The notes under the pieces were generated by a model. That model was given only the letters and a program-made list of their open reading frames with translations. It made no database searches and had not been told where the DNA came from. Below, in pieces: positions 38,788-52,391 of a stretch of 64,000 bases of DNA. Every line of letters starts with the position of its first letter. Positions within the stretch are counted from its first letter, which is position 1. The translations under genes and the position numbers were made by a program. This DNA comes from Gymnorhina tibicen (lineage: Eukaryota; Chordata; Aves; Passeriformes; Artamidae): the NCBI GenBank assembly GCA_013399875.1, contig VXAZ01007996.1:930001-994000 (forward strand). Direction: 5' to 3'.

Positions 38788-38928
38788 TTTCACAGATTTT
38801 GCAGAGTAATCCAAGTTGGAAGGGACCCACAAGGATCATCAAGTCCAATTCTTAAATCAGTGGCCCATCCAGGGATCAAACCACAAACCTTTGGTGTTAA
38901 AACCTAGCTCTGACCAGCTGAGTTAATC
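38788..38928 (-). mobile_element. tRNA-Ile-derived SINE with CR1 tail (TguSINE1-like), antisense
   Basis: Read on the minus strand it starts TTAACTCAGCTGGTCAGAGC (RNA polymerase III A box, from the tRNA-Ile D arm). It then has TTTGTGGTTTGATCCC (B box, from the T arm) and a CR1-type tail TTGGACTTGATGATCCTTG and GGTCCCTTCCAACTTGG. A tRNA-Ile head fused to a CR1 tail is the structure described for TguSINE1 of passerine birds. The copy is diverged. Its tRNA end lies a few bases from a sense CR1 fragment. Confidence 0.85.
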
Positions 38929-38935
38929 TTGGGGT

Positions 38936-39202
38936 CACTGGTTCATGGAAATGGCCCGAAGCTGTGTCAGGGGAGGTTTAGGTTGGGTATTGGAAAAAGG
39001 TTCTTGTCCCAGAGGGTGGTTGGATGCTGGAATGGGCTCCCCAGGGCAGTGGTCACAGCACCAAGCCTGGCAGAACAAGAATTATTTGGACAATAATCTT
39101 GGGACATAATGTGACTCTAGGGGTTGTCCTGTGCAGGGGCTGGAGTTGGGCTTAATGACCCCTGTGGTTCCCTTCCAACTCAGCAGATTCTGTGATTCTA
39201 CG
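38936..39202 (+). mobile_element. CR1 LINE 3' fragment, sense, abutting the antisense SINE
   Basis: Sense CR1 words occur in order: GGGGAGGTTTAGGTTGGGTA, CCAGAGGGTGGTTGGATGCT, GGCTCCCCAGGGCAGTGGTC, GGGGTTGTCCTGTGCAGGGG, CCCTTCCAACTCAGCAG and the end ATTCTGTGATTCTA. Together with the antisense SINE it forms a head-to-head pair whose CR1-type 3' ends face outward. Confidence 0.95.
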
Positions 39203-42200
39203 TGATACCACGTCCTGGAAAAGGAGTGTTTGAATTCAATTTCAAGCCCTTGTCAGAAAGGAACTGTACAAGAGAGGAAAAGCTAAAGTCTTAATTTTCC
39301 TGACCTCCAAGTGCTTGTGTCTGCCAAATACACATTAGCTCTGCTTTTACATTTAATATGAAAAAAGCTGGAGTCCTGTCAGCACCTATTCACTCAAGTC
39401 TTAAAACAACTAAGGATAAAAGAGTCAAGAGAATGACTTCAGCCACATCCTCTGCAAGCCTCACAGCTTCTCATGCTGGTGCTGCATGCAGAGAGAAACA
39501 ACCTGGGTGCTACAGTGTGAAATAGATAAACACTTCATTTGACAATTAAAACGAGCATCATCTTCCACAACAAATGCCAGTACACCCCACACATTTCAGG
39601 TGAACTCAATCATTTCAAACAAATCAGGGGTGCTTCAAACCATACAGAAGAAATGTGAACAGCAGGAGTCCCCCAGTGGTAAAAATACCTCAAAGAAACC
39701 TTTTCTTCCTCCAAAATATCTACTGTACAGCACTTCGGGCAGCTAGCCAAAACCTTGTCTCTAAGTAGCTGTAGAGTGATTTAGAGATGTATTTTAATAC
39801 TTTTACCACTCTTTAAAAATCAACAAAATAATACATTTATTGCACCTTAATAATACACATCTGAGAAGTTAACACAGTTAAAAAACCTTTCTAGCTTTCC
39901 TGTTGTAGTATAATAAATCATTCCAAATATGCACAGTAATTTCTAGAATTTTATTAAAATACTTTGCTGCTATTGGATCGTTTCACACAACAGAAAGTCA
40001 TTACTGAGAATTAGACCACTGCACTCAGCTACAATCTGGGGTAAAAACTGATTTGTAAAGTAATACTCCGAAATACCAAGGTTTCCCAAGTTTAAACATT
40101 TTCCAAATATTAGAAATACCTTCAAAATTCTGAAAGTCACGAGGAAGGATGAGTGCTAAACCTTAATTCTCTTTGACATGCTCCTTCAGAGTCTGATCTT
40201 GTTCAACATGTAGCATTTGTGCTTAGGAACATTATGAATTGTCACCCTAATCTACTGGCAACACTCTTTGCCACAGAAGAAGTACAACCTGCTCCAGAGA
40301 CAGAAGAGCCATCTATCTCTTCCAAGCACTTTGCCCATCTCCCATTCTGACAGCTGCAGTGGGAAGCAGCTCTCCCTACCACAATCCAGGCCCAAAATTA
40401 TTTATTGTATTTCTCAGGCTGGCTAAAGACAAGAACTAGCTGGCTAAAGACAAGAACCAATGCTCTCTGAGCATTCTACAAGCCTGAATATCGACTCTTA
40501 CAATGCAGTCCTTCAATTAGCAAGCCTCACTGCTCAAGGGGAGCTAACTATTGGCTCTATTTTGGTCTTTTTGCAACAGAATAATTCATTCTGTAACTTG
40601 TAAATTACATTTCTCTTCACAGTCTACACTAGATATTGCATACTGCCTGCATTATGGAAATCTGTGATTTCTTTTTTCTGAAGATATTACTAGAAACAGC
40701 TCTAGAGAAAACACTGCCATTTATGAGATCAATTACTTCTGCCTCCTGTTAGTGTCCTAGGTACAGTCACTTATTGATTAGCTTTTAAGTATGACTTTAA
40801 TTTTATTATGTCTATGTAGGATTAAATACATATTTAAAACATTGAGTTAATTAAAAATAATTATTAAAATCAGTATATACAGTTGCAAAGCTACAAACAC
40901 GACTTTGAAAGGCAAAATAAAATAAGGTTTCCTGTTTTCTTAGCCTGACAAAAGTGTTGATATTGAGAAAATTTTTATGGTGACATTTTCCTCTTTAAGG
41001 CAGGACCAAAAGTTTGCAACATTTAAATCCCTGACTTAACGCACCAGGAAGGAGATAACTCTTTTTTATTAATCTGAGGGATTTATAAGCTTACTTGCAA
41101 TTAGCATAAATGAAAGCTACTATCAGCCTGTATAATTACTGCCCAGCAGTGCAGTACCTAAGCCCTAAAAATGACAGCTCCACAAGTGCCCCCATCCTCT
41201 GCCCTGTGAAGTGAATGACTTAAAGCAGGTAAGAACAGTGCAGAGTGGCTGCTTGCAGTGGTGTCACAAGTCACCTGCTTTCAGAAATATCCCTGTAATT
41301 TAGTCTGGGATGCCCAAATACCAGGACATTTTTAATAAATAAAAAATAAAGCTCAAGCATCAAAACTATTCACCGTTTATGGCTGTGGTTATGCCATTAA
41401 TGATGTCTTTAATATATTGACAACCTTACCCTGGAGTCACCAGTTCAAACACAGCCCAGGAGGGTATTGACTGAAAATACTTCCACAGCTGCAAGGGGAA
41501 CTACACAGAACAAGCTGGGGAGAAAGGGGCACGTTCAGGGAGAGAGAACTGAGCTACAGAAACCATTTTTATAATTGGGGCCTTTGCTGGCACCTCCTGC
41601 AAGGAAGGGAAGGGCTGAGCAAGGAATGAAAAATGAACTATTTTCCCTTTTCCAGGGCTACCTGAGCCCCTCTCCAGCAGCAGGGTGCCCTGCTCTGCTC
41701 TGCCAGACTGGACATGTAGGACTGACAACTCCAGTTTGCAGAGAGCCAAGGCATTTGGTACCATTTTTCTTCAAATAGGATAATTCTAAATTTATTCTCA
41801 TTTATGCTTTTGAGTCTTCCCACAGCTCTCAGAGAAAGGTCAAGGGCATGCAGATAAGATATTTTTAGCTATACAGCAGAAATGTATTAAAAAACTAAAC
41901 GAAGCTCCAAGTCAGATTCAAATTGTTCATTATTTACCAAATTCAAAAACATTGTATGCCTTTCTCCCTAAACATTAACACAGCTAGAGTTTATAAATTT
42001 ACTTTCTACCCCACCCAAGAAGAGCTGTCTAGGTATTCTTAAAATGTGCAAAAATTAAAAAAACATGCAAACACATCACCAAACACTGCGTTCAACAATT
42101 CTCACACCAATTTATAGGCAAGACTTATACACTAACACACCACATTTCTTTGCAAGTCTCCTTTAATTTTCTGTTGCAAAGGTGGGATTCTTGGCAAGGG

Positions 42201-43754
42201 GAAGAGACATCTCACACATCAGCAGCCCTGGGGAATGTTTGCTTAGAAACACACACAGTCTGACCTCTCAGAGGATCAAATCAGTTTACTTCATCAGGTC
42301 ATGAGTGTTATCAACCCCTGCAAGTTTATGTCTCTATTTCACTGTTCAGGGGACTAAAATTAAGTCATAGATTATGAGAGAAAAGAACTGACACAATTTC
42401 TCAGTCTATATGGGTTGATTTTAAAGCTGTAATTTTCATGACTTCTCTTATGAGAATGCTATAGGCAGTTCTTATCCATGCAATCCTTTAAAGGAATCTG
42501 ACAAGCAAATTCATCAATTTCTAATAGAATTTCAAATACAGCCGACACCTCGCTGTCTTCAATCATGTCTTGTTTCATAACTTTGTATGTGGAGAAAAGA
42601 CATGTCTGTCTGGGGCCTAATGGATAACATGATGTACATTCCTGTGGCAACAGAAAATGAACAACAATAAAAATTATAATTTACTTTGCTGTCAGGTGCT
42701 GATCCTGTAGGTGTGAAGGAAAGCAAGTAAAGCTGCAGGGACTGGGTTTTGATCTGGTATTGTATTTAAATATTGTAGTTGAGATTTAATTGCACCTAAT
42801 CTGCTCAATAAAATCATCTTCACTATTATTAATATCCCAGACTTGTGTTATTATATAATCCTAAGCTATTTTTTATACAGACATTTTAATCTGCTGCTTA
42901 AGCATTCATTAATGCAAAGCCACTGCTGTGGAGAATACATTCCACTCTATTTGCAAGAGGCAAGAATTCTTTGGAACTACTACCAAATGCTAGTGGGTTG
43001 CCTTAGTTAACTTTGTTTATGGCCTTATGACAACAAACATCAGCAAAACTTAATCACTAATCCTAAAAATATTCCATCTGGAAGAGAAGATGACTGTACA
43101 AAGTGCAGTGTCATTTGTAAACACAATGTGGTATCATCCGAATAGTCAAATGCAATATATGTGTTCATATATAACAGCTTTTGGATGGCTCCTTTCTTTC
43201 CTGTTTCATTGCTAAATCTGAATAAATAATCTGCATGCCAACTATCCTAAACAAATGAGTTATTCCCCATTTTGAGAATCCTGAGGTGCTCAATTATCTC
43301 ATGCAAGTGCCAGCCATCAACTGTACTTAATTGCCTGTGTGTTTCAAGTCCACTGCATGTTTATTTATACTACTTGCATGACACACTAGATGTTTTATGA
43401 GACTAGAATAAGATGAGATATGTCACAGTCTAATGCTTATGGATATGACAGGAACCGCATTTGCTTTTTTTAATCATAATTTTTCAAGGAAATCTAAGTA
43501 AATTAAATATTAGTCTCTATCTTCTCCACACCCTGCAGCTCCCAGTGATTTCTTAATCCATAGGACATACTTGAATAAATCTGACAGAGGAATGAATAAG
43601 AAGTTCTTACAATTTTATGAAAAACCTCAGTTTTAGACCCAAGTAGACCCGACAAGGCAGGCATGCCTCTGGCTCTGAGCCATTCCGAGAGGGAGTGGGG
43701 ACCCACAGTCCTCCAGCACAGCTGTAACAGCCAGCCAGCTGCAGCACCTGCTGC
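39203..43754. other. Intron 3 segment, no gene seen
   Basis: AT-rich. It contains a 21-base tandem duplication at 40418-40459. No recognised transposable element or exon. Confidence 0.5.
40418..40459. repeat. 21-base tandem duplication (two copies)
   Basis: GCTGGCTAAAGACAAGAACT (plus one base) at 40418-40438 is followed directly by a near-identical copy at 40439-40459 that differs only at the end. It looks like a recent small duplication. Confidence 0.9.
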
Positions 43755-44375
43755 CCCACAGACCAGAGACGTGGGACAGAACTAAGGAGCAGGGAAGGGA
43801 CAAAGGAACACGTGGAGAGGGCACTGCACAGGGAGAGGAGACAGGAAACTCCCTCACAGGGAGAGGAGACTCTGTGCAAAGAGTGGGGGCATCCAGGGGA
43901 TGGAGGACTCAGGTAGGAGATCAGGCTTTGTTAGTTCCATCACCCAGGAACAATTCCTTTTATTAAACAAACCACGTCTCAAACTCTTTACAGGGTGGGT
44001 GAGAGAACAACTGGGAGAATGCTGAGAAAAGCTGAGTTTAACACAAGTTTGCAGCAACACAGAAGGTGTTGCTTCACCAGAAGTCCTGGATGAGGGAGGA
44101 CAGGAAGGCACTGGGGGAACAAAGAACAGGAGAGCAAGGTGCAAAGCAAAGACATCAGACAGGGGAGTGAAGACAAGAGTGTCACAAAAGGCATGGGAAA
44201 AACTGCAGCCAGATTTCTGAGGAGTAGCAGAAGTGGAAAGCAGAGCCACTCCATGCTGCAGTGACAGAGAAAGAAACCCCCGAAGCCCTGCAGCTGGAGG
44301 GGATTTGGTGGGGGAGTTACACAAAGAGAGAGGAAAATCGACAATCAGAGAAGGGAAGGCACTCTATGGAAAAGG
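43755..44375. repeat. Purine-rich (GA-rich) low-complexity region
   Basis: The plus strand is strongly biased to G and A for about 600 bases. A 16-base word, CACAGGGAGAGGAGAC, occurs twice (43827-43842 and 43855-43870). The minus strand is correspondingly C/T-rich and keeps 118- and 156-codon frames open in two overlapping phases. They show no recognisable domain and are rich in Leu, Ser, Pro and Phe, as composition predicts. It is not assigned to a repeat family. Confidence 0.5.
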
Positions 44376-47300
44376 TACGTCAGGGCATGAATGAGCTGGG
44401 ATTCTCAGCTCAGGGAAGCAGCAGTGGTTAGCACGAGCCTGACTGCCAGGGCTAAACCCGAAAAACACCCGCACTGGGACGGAGGCTGTGGGACTGGGGC
44501 GCTGGGAGAAACCTTGTGCTGTCTCCAGTGGAGGAGGAACAAGGAAACAGCCATTTCTGGGTTTGCTGAACTGAGCTTTAGTACTGAATTTAGGGTGCAG
44601 AACTTAAAAAGGAAGAGCATGGATGTTTCTAATACTTCTGAACCTCATCAGCTGCATGACAAAATGTTAATGGAAAGATGCATTTTACAGACATCAGACA
44701 GTGATAAAATCATATATCCACTGAATGCAGAAATTCATCTTTATTTATGGGTTTCTACTCAAATTGTTTGATACCTTCAAGTCTCTTTACAACCCATCAT
44801 TTCTGCAAATGTCTATGCAGAAAGAGCTATCTATGCCATTACACTTTGTGTCATGCCTCTCTCATGTTAAATTTCAAGCTGAGTGCAGATTATACAGGAC
44901 AATAGCCTGACACTTACAAAAATTGTCACAGCATCATAGTAACTAAAGGACTGTTCCAAAAATAGCTTAATTGTGATAATGCTCTAACTATACCAACAGC
45001 ATTTCTTCCATGGGAAATGCAAGAATATAAAAACACTACCAAAAATAATATAAATTACAGAATTATATTTCATGAACAAAACCAGTCACATTTCTAAAAA
45101 TCAAAGCTGTAAACACATTCCTTTCTATGGTTAAAACAATATAATGTGCATCTTAAAATAACAAATGATGGATACTTATCACAAATAAGTATCTGCCTTG
45201 CAATCCAGAAATCATTATTTCTTTTCATCACACACAAGCATTTTACTCTTTGCGTTTTTAACGTTCTGTCAGCTCCTGACAGATAGCACTGGCTTCTCCA
45301 AGACTGTCAAAGTTATCCCTGAGAGTCAAACAGAAATAGGGTTATTAAAAAAAAAGTTTTAAAATATCTTAAAATGTAAAGAGCCAGTGTGCAAAACGCC
45401 TGCCATAAACTGCACCTTGCTGTGCCATCAAGAGACAGAAAGCAGCAGGATGCTGTTCTTTTGGTTTCACCAGGGAAAACAGCTTTCACACAAGGCATTT
45501 TGGAAGCCCTACAAGGAAGGCTGCCCTAGATCTGCCTACTCAATGCAGTCTTCTCTTCCACCTACACGCCCCCTTTATCACTGAACCAGTGACAACAGAG
45601 TGGTCACCACGTGAACCAAGGGGCTTTTGCTCTTGCTCACTCTCACCAAGTCACACCTCCAGCTGCTCCATCAGCAGGCATAGTGTGTCCCACCACTCAC
45701 CCCTGAGACACTGCAGTCTGTAGATGCTGGGGAAAACAGGGAACCCAGCCAGTTCTGCGTGTCTGAGGTGCCCAGCAGCCCGTGCCTGTTCCTGCTCACC
45801 ACATCCCTGGAATGGTGATGCCCTCCCAACAGATAATCTGATTCTGCTTCCCTCCTCAGTGACCTGACCTCTCCTCAGAATCCCACCAGCACCACTCACA
45901 GTACCTCTGTGCTTTGCTCCTCCTTCAGAGAAACTCCAGTGGCACTTAAGCAAACCAAACAGCTTCCCTGTAACGGGAAGCAAGTATACAGGTCGCTGCC
46001 CAAAAATATATACACACATCTGTTCTTTTAATATCTGACCCACCACACCATAACTGAGGCTTTCCTGCAGAGATACAGATTAAGGGATGGCAGTTCCATT
46101 CTCCAAAGATGTTACTCCAGAAAATATGTGGTTCGCTGCATGTATCATTTTGGTAATAAAATACCTGGTCATGCTTGTTCAACCAGCTGTATCCCAACAC
46201 TTTCCTCTGGGGCTTCAGGAAAATACTGCCCAGCTCTGAGTTTCCTTCAAGACTTCTAACTATTCTCTCTTCCTACTCTTGGCATTAAAGGAGAGGCTGA
46301 ATATTCATGCATAAATGCTTTGTGTTGCATCATCAGGTGCTTCGTCCTTCCATGGAATGGATTTCATCTTGTTTCCCATGTTGAAACAGGTTGACAAAGC
46401 CTGTCTAGACTACTGGGACAAGCAGAAACACTGCATCTGCTCAAAGCTGTGCATTTTAAATACCTGAGGAACAAAGACCTTTTCTTCTGTTTTACAACTC
46501 TTCAAAGAAATTAGCAAAAAGGTTCCAGTAATCTTACCAAGGAAAGCAACATGGATTAAACTGAGAATATTTACATATTCCTATTTTCAGGGCCTGTTCA
46601 TGATCCTGCTGAAGGTAAAGTGCGTAGGCGCTGCCTTTTCAGGCCAGTCAATCAGTTACTTCAGCAAGGTACTTAATTCCCCTCTCATAATCAGATCTAG
46701 CTTCAAGAAATGCAGAAAACAGGATATTCAAAGAGCTCCTGCAAGCCAACAGTCACCAAAGTGATTTTCTTTTGTGTGAAGTCCAATCTGATTATAAAAA
46801 TGCAGAAGTGGAAATCAGTTACTGGTATCTGTGCACCCTTGATAACTTGTTATCTGCCTGGAACCCAGCCTAGTCGTCTCCGCAAAGAAAATCTGCACTC
46901 AGAAATGTCAAAGAACACAAACATTGTACCTGCTTAGATTTATTTTTGTCAAACTTTTTTTCATTTTGTTAAACGCAGCTAAAATAGGTGCCTGGTTTGT
47001 CTGCTTGTTTTTTTCCTGTAACAGGACACAAATTCTCACCAGGGAAAAATAGGGTTAGCCGGGATTTGTGTAAAACCAGTATCAAATATTGCTTCAAGGG
47101 TTATTACTTTAATATATTACCTTATAAAGAAGAATATAGTTGTGCATGTAACAAGGTAGATTAAATATAGAAAGTTTTACTTCTCTGTTATCAAAAGGCT
47201 CGACCTCACATCAGAAAACCAGAACTAAGCCAAAAAAAATTACAACAGGAAACAGAATACATCATAATCAAATAAGAAGGTTTAGATATGTTATGCTTAC

Positions 47301-50300
47301 TTCAGTGGGAACAGAATCAGATTGCAAGACTCCTATTAACCTAATAACATCTGGTTTAGTGTTTATGAACTCAGGTGGATGTATAAGGTAACTAACATGA
47401 AGTAGCTCAGCTTTTTCAACTAAGCAGCAATGATATGGGGGTTCAGAGCTAATAGAAGCATTGCTAAGAGTCAAGAGAAATCAACATTTTTAATATTTTT
47501 TAAATTAAAAGGCCTTTGTAGAAAAGTGGCATCTCAAATAGTCTTACAGGAATTTCATAAAAAGACATAGTGTTAAATTAGAAAAATACGTGGCATTTGA
47601 AATACATGCAGATTTAGGTACAGAAGCAGTATGAGAGGCCTCAGGCAGTAGGAATTGGAGATGTCATACAGTATTAATTCATGGGAGAAGCCACTAATTC
47701 ACATGCCACAAACCCCAAAAGGAAAAAGCAGTGACTCTCTTGGCTAGGAGAGAGATTCTAACTTATCTTTTTGATATACAATCTGAAAAATGCCATACAT
47801 GGATTCTACAAAAGTCATTTACCACGTAGGAAAAAAAGAAGTAAATAATAATTAAAGTGTCAGGGACCTGCTACCCAGAACACAGGTCTTCCTTCAGATC
47901 AAGAATTACAAAACTGAATAGGGGAACACTCCATTCTTGATTAAAAGAATTTTGGGGTTATGAAGGTTTGGGGGAAGTTAATCATTATGACACAGCGTGT
48001 TCCAATTCTACTGCTCCTTTTACAGAAGAGCAGGAAGAGAAGGTACGAGGAGAAGCACACAGACAAGGAAGCTCTGTTTCTCTGAATCCTGGGAATTTGG
48101 ATTGAAAAGGCCCAACCTTCCTCCCCCACCTTTGCTGATGGCAAATTTTCCAAGGAAGCACTTGCAGTTCATTCTCAGTGATGTTTACCCACCTCTACCC
48201 CATCCCTGAGAAGAAAAATATAACGGGGAGGGTGCAAACAGCTGCCATCAATACTCAGAGCAGGTCTTATGCTGGGGAGAGGGGACTATTCCCTTATAAA
48301 AGTCTGGCACATCCTCAAGAAAGTGTTTTGCACACTGGATTTGTTCTTTCCCCACAATCGACTTAGCGATCTGTGAATAAATTACACGAGATGCCTGAAA
48401 GACTTTGAAAAACTCCAAGGAAGGTGGGAAAACTACTGACCAACCTCCTCTCCTTCTGAGCAATGGAGAGATTCTAGAGGGGGACCCAGAGCCATCCTCA
48501 TACATCTGACAGAAGGAGTGTAATAGCCACCAGCACACACACACCCACACACTCCTGAGATTCCAGCACTGCTGAATTTTACATTTACAGTCTCAATTTT
48601 GTACATACAATAAAAAGCCACCTTACATCTTGTTTCTGTTTGCACTTACAGCTTATTTGGTGTGCAAATCAAACCTGATAGCCTCATGTTCTGTGTTCTT
48701 ATGTGGAATTGATACACTCCAGTAAGAAGTCCAATGTGCTGTGCTGTCTACTGAGTTCTTAATTTTAATTTAGAAGTTTACCATAATAAATATAAAATAT
48801 ACCCTTTTCTAAATATAAGCTTCCACATACTTCTACAACAGAAGATTCCCAAGGTTTTGAGATCAGGCAGCCTCTCATGAGAACAGCAGAATCAGGGAAC
48901 ACTCCCTTTGACACACAGTCATACGAGCCATTTTCTTTCTCTCATTCGTTAACGATGAAAAAGGCACTTGGCAAAAACAGTTTACTACACTAAGAAGAAA
49001 TACTGGCAAAATAACTAATTTCTACCAGTCCTGTGCTTTAGCAACTAGAAACAAGGCCTAACTAGCAGCATGTAACCAACCAATTCTCCACAGATGAACA
49101 GCAAACCCTCTGTTTTAACAAATGTTCTGATTTATGCAGCCTGTTCTTTTAAGATTATTTCTGAATATAATGGATGTAAAAGAAAGAAGATTCACAAAGC
49201 TGAATAATGAGATAATAAGCCTATGAACAACTAGGCAACTTAGAAGTGAATCCATGGGAAGAGAGCATTTTGTCACCCTAAATGCATTGATCTAAATAGC
49301 CAACTCTTTTAACGCTGAGTTTTCTATTTACACCACTCCGCAGACATGGCTTAAGGCACTTTATTCAGATGTGGTGGCTCTCCCTTTTGTGTTGAAATGA
49401 GTGAGACATTTCAGAAACACAACTCTGTTAAGTATTTCTTCAGGTATGTGCAGCTACATTTTTTATGCAGGATATTTTCTTTCAACGTGCCTGAGATGAC
49501 CACTGTACTGTATCAGCTAATACCAAAACAATAACATATCTTCCAGTTGCAAGGCTCAGTGTGAAATAAAATACAAATTTAAGAGGCAAACTGTTCTCCA
49601 GGTAGTAAAAAGCCACAGATAGCTTTAAGAAGTTACTAATTTAAGCATCTCTCCTTAATGTAGTGTGAAACTCACTTCTGAAATCCAATCAACAGATTTT
49701 GTATTTACTGTAGTTGTGACAGAAGTCAATGGCCTTAAAATGTTTTCACCTCTCAAAAGTTGTAAAGGTTCAAGCAAAAATGTCTGTTTAAGCAAAATCT
49801 TTATATCATAATAACTAACCCAAATCTGTTACCCTCCAAAACAAACACACAAATCTTCAGCAATTTGAAGAGCTGCTTAACAGGAAGAAATTCACACCCT
49901 TGAGGCAAAAGCACCACATCTGACATAGCAGTTATAAAGAAAATTTAAACCTAGATATGCCCAAAACAAAATACAAGATAGCCCAGTCTTTCAACTGGGA
50001 AGACTCAAACTTAGTAACAGGTTTAGCCATAAATTCCTGATTTTTGTTCTAAATCAACATATTGATGCTTAAAGAGAACGTGGCCTCCTGTCTCCATAGG
50101 GGAAGGAATTTTGAACATCTATCAGAACAGAATTACATCAACTTTAACTGGTTTTAAAAACTGTCCTTTATTTGTCAGGCTTATGTAGACTACAAAAGAC
50201 TTATCTGACACCAAACAGTCATCTCAGCCAATGATTGCCCCTTTTACGTACCACAGAAAAATCCACTGGGATTTTTTTATACTATCTAAATAGAAATACA

Positions 50301-52391
50301 AAAGGTGGCAAAGGCATTATACTTGATATATACCAAGTCACACAGTACCACAGAACGGGCTTTGTGATATGAAGGGGTTAACTGCTGATTTTAATTACAC
50401 AAAAGTAACTTTAATGGGAGTGAACACTGCAGCAACATCTATGAACACAATGTCCACATTAGCAGAACACCAGTTACGAAACCCCTGCCAACACTCTTGT
50501 ACAGGGATTGTTTTGTTTGTTTGTTTTACTCCAGTTTTACCAAATTCTGTTGTATTTGCAGAGCTCTGCAAAAAACCTGTAAGACTGAGGAGCTTTAAAG
50601 AATACAACATGCAAGAGTAACCATGACAATAAGAAAAATGCTTTTACTAATCTTTTTCTTTCAGCTGACAGCATTTTCAAATACTGGTGTTTTTCCACTG
50701 GATGACAACTTCTGTTTGTTGGTCACTGTGAATTCTAGGCCTCCCATCCTAGTAAGCCTGAAATTTTTGACCAAGGGAGCAGCAATTTGGGGTGCACTGG
50801 TGACACAAGATGAGTCCTAACTGTGGTAGGATGGACATCACCTGTTGGCAACTATGTCTTACTTCACTGTCGCACTGAATAGGCGCATGGAAATTGTATT
50901 TTTAAGGTAACTATTCTGCAAGTAAATGGGGAATCTAAAAAAAATAACAGAAAGGCAGAATGCAGATTGGCTATTTCTCTGGAGATCATAAAACTGCTGA
51001 GGTAGGTTAGAATTTGGCCCCAGGCAGGCTTATCATAAACTTTAAGAAAACAGCCTGGAACTCCTCTGCACTGATTTTGTCTTGGTTTTATATTAAGTTG
51101 GAGTTTTAAGCAATAAAAAAATAATAGAAATAAAGATTCTTCAGAGATTTATCTTTGCTCTGTACTATTTCTCCAACAGGCTTGCTCACCAAATAAGACA
51201 ATGCTTTCAAAAGATATATGGCATAAGGATCTGAAGTCACATATTGAAAAGTGACTAAAGGGACGATTTTCAAAGACATTAAGAAACCTAAAGATGCATT
51301 AAGCACTTAGAATTTTCAAAACTGCCTGGGCATCTAACGCCTTTTTAAATCACTTAGTTCTTTCTCAAAATCCCAATGGGCAGTTATCTACATTTTATGT
51401 GTCTATATGCCTTTGAAAATCTGTACCATTAAATACTTAACAACCTAAGTCCCCCTGGCTTTTAATGGGACTTTGAGTCCTAAAAAGTGTAAGTACATCT
51501 GAAAATTGGTCCAGCCACACTCTCTCTGGTCTTTTTTTTCTTTCTTTTAAAGAGGCATCTCCTAATGCTTATCCATAACCTGTCAGTTACGTACAGCTTC
51601 AGCACTGTCCAACTTACACACTGCACTGTGCACAGTAGATTTGTTTTATGGAGCTAAAGAAATAGAAGTCCAGAGTACAGACTGCATCCTCAAAAAAGAC
51701 TTTCTGAAGCTCCTAAAAAGAAATGAAATTCCAATCTGTAACCCCAGCGAATGCCCCCAAAAACACATTTTCAATAAATATGACCCCAAATGAGTATAAC
51801 TTAGGTTGGTAAAGAGCAAACATCATTGTTTAATCACAAAGGCACATATTCAAAATACCACAAAAAAGTTCTGAAAGGCAGCCATACAGCAACAAGAAAA
51901 AAAGAGAAAAATAAGGAAGTTGTGAATAGGCTCTTTAAAAAGGCAGCAGTTCCAGAAAAGAAGACAAGCCTTAATTCTGAATTTTTTTTTTTTTTTACAG
52001 AACTGTATGAAACTATAAAGCATTCCCTTATGCAAACATTTGAAAGATGTATCTTCTGATCTTCTGTAAAGTCAATAGGAGGTAACTTGCACTGACCAAA
52101 TTCCCAAAAAGGAACTGATTTGTAAATTGGGAACGCAGGGAATCAGATTGCCGCCTACAGGAAAATTTAGCATTTATTGTCAAGAATGACTCAAAAAGAA
52201 TACAAATTGCCATCCTGCCAAGCATTCTGTCACTTCAAAACTAATTAGTCTTTTCTTTTGTGCAACTATATCATGAGCTTCCTAAATCCAGGAAGCCATT
52301 ATAATTTCTTTTTGTTTATGAGTACTGCTTTAAAGTTCCATAATTCAATTGCAAAACCATGTGTCAGTTAAAGAATTTTAAGTCTGCTTAC
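44376..52391. other. Intron 3 segment next to exon 3, no gene seen
   Basis: AT-rich intron with a CA-rich stretch at about 48532-48551 and a 15-base T run at 51982-51996. No named repeat, and no additional GFRA1 exon recognised here. Confidence 0.5.

Larger units (their letters stand above)
1..52391 (-). other. GFRA1: GFRA1 intron 3 (left end outside the window)
   Basis: Everything from the exon 3 donor (GTAAGC at 52391) to the left edge is read as one intron. I looked for the next expected coding pieces (the 5-residue DVFQQ mini-exon and the large VEHIPKGNNCLDAAK exon) and found neither. Very large introns early in GFRA1 are known in other vertebrates. Many short ATG frames occur, but none shows a recognisable domain, so no genes are called inside. 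Named repeats and structured elements are listed separately. Confidence 0.75.

Noticed and set aside
43854..44344. A 156- or 118-residue membrane protein on the minus strand
   Set aside because: The hydrophobic Leu/Ser/Phe content follows from the C/T-rich strand, and two overlapping phases are equally open.
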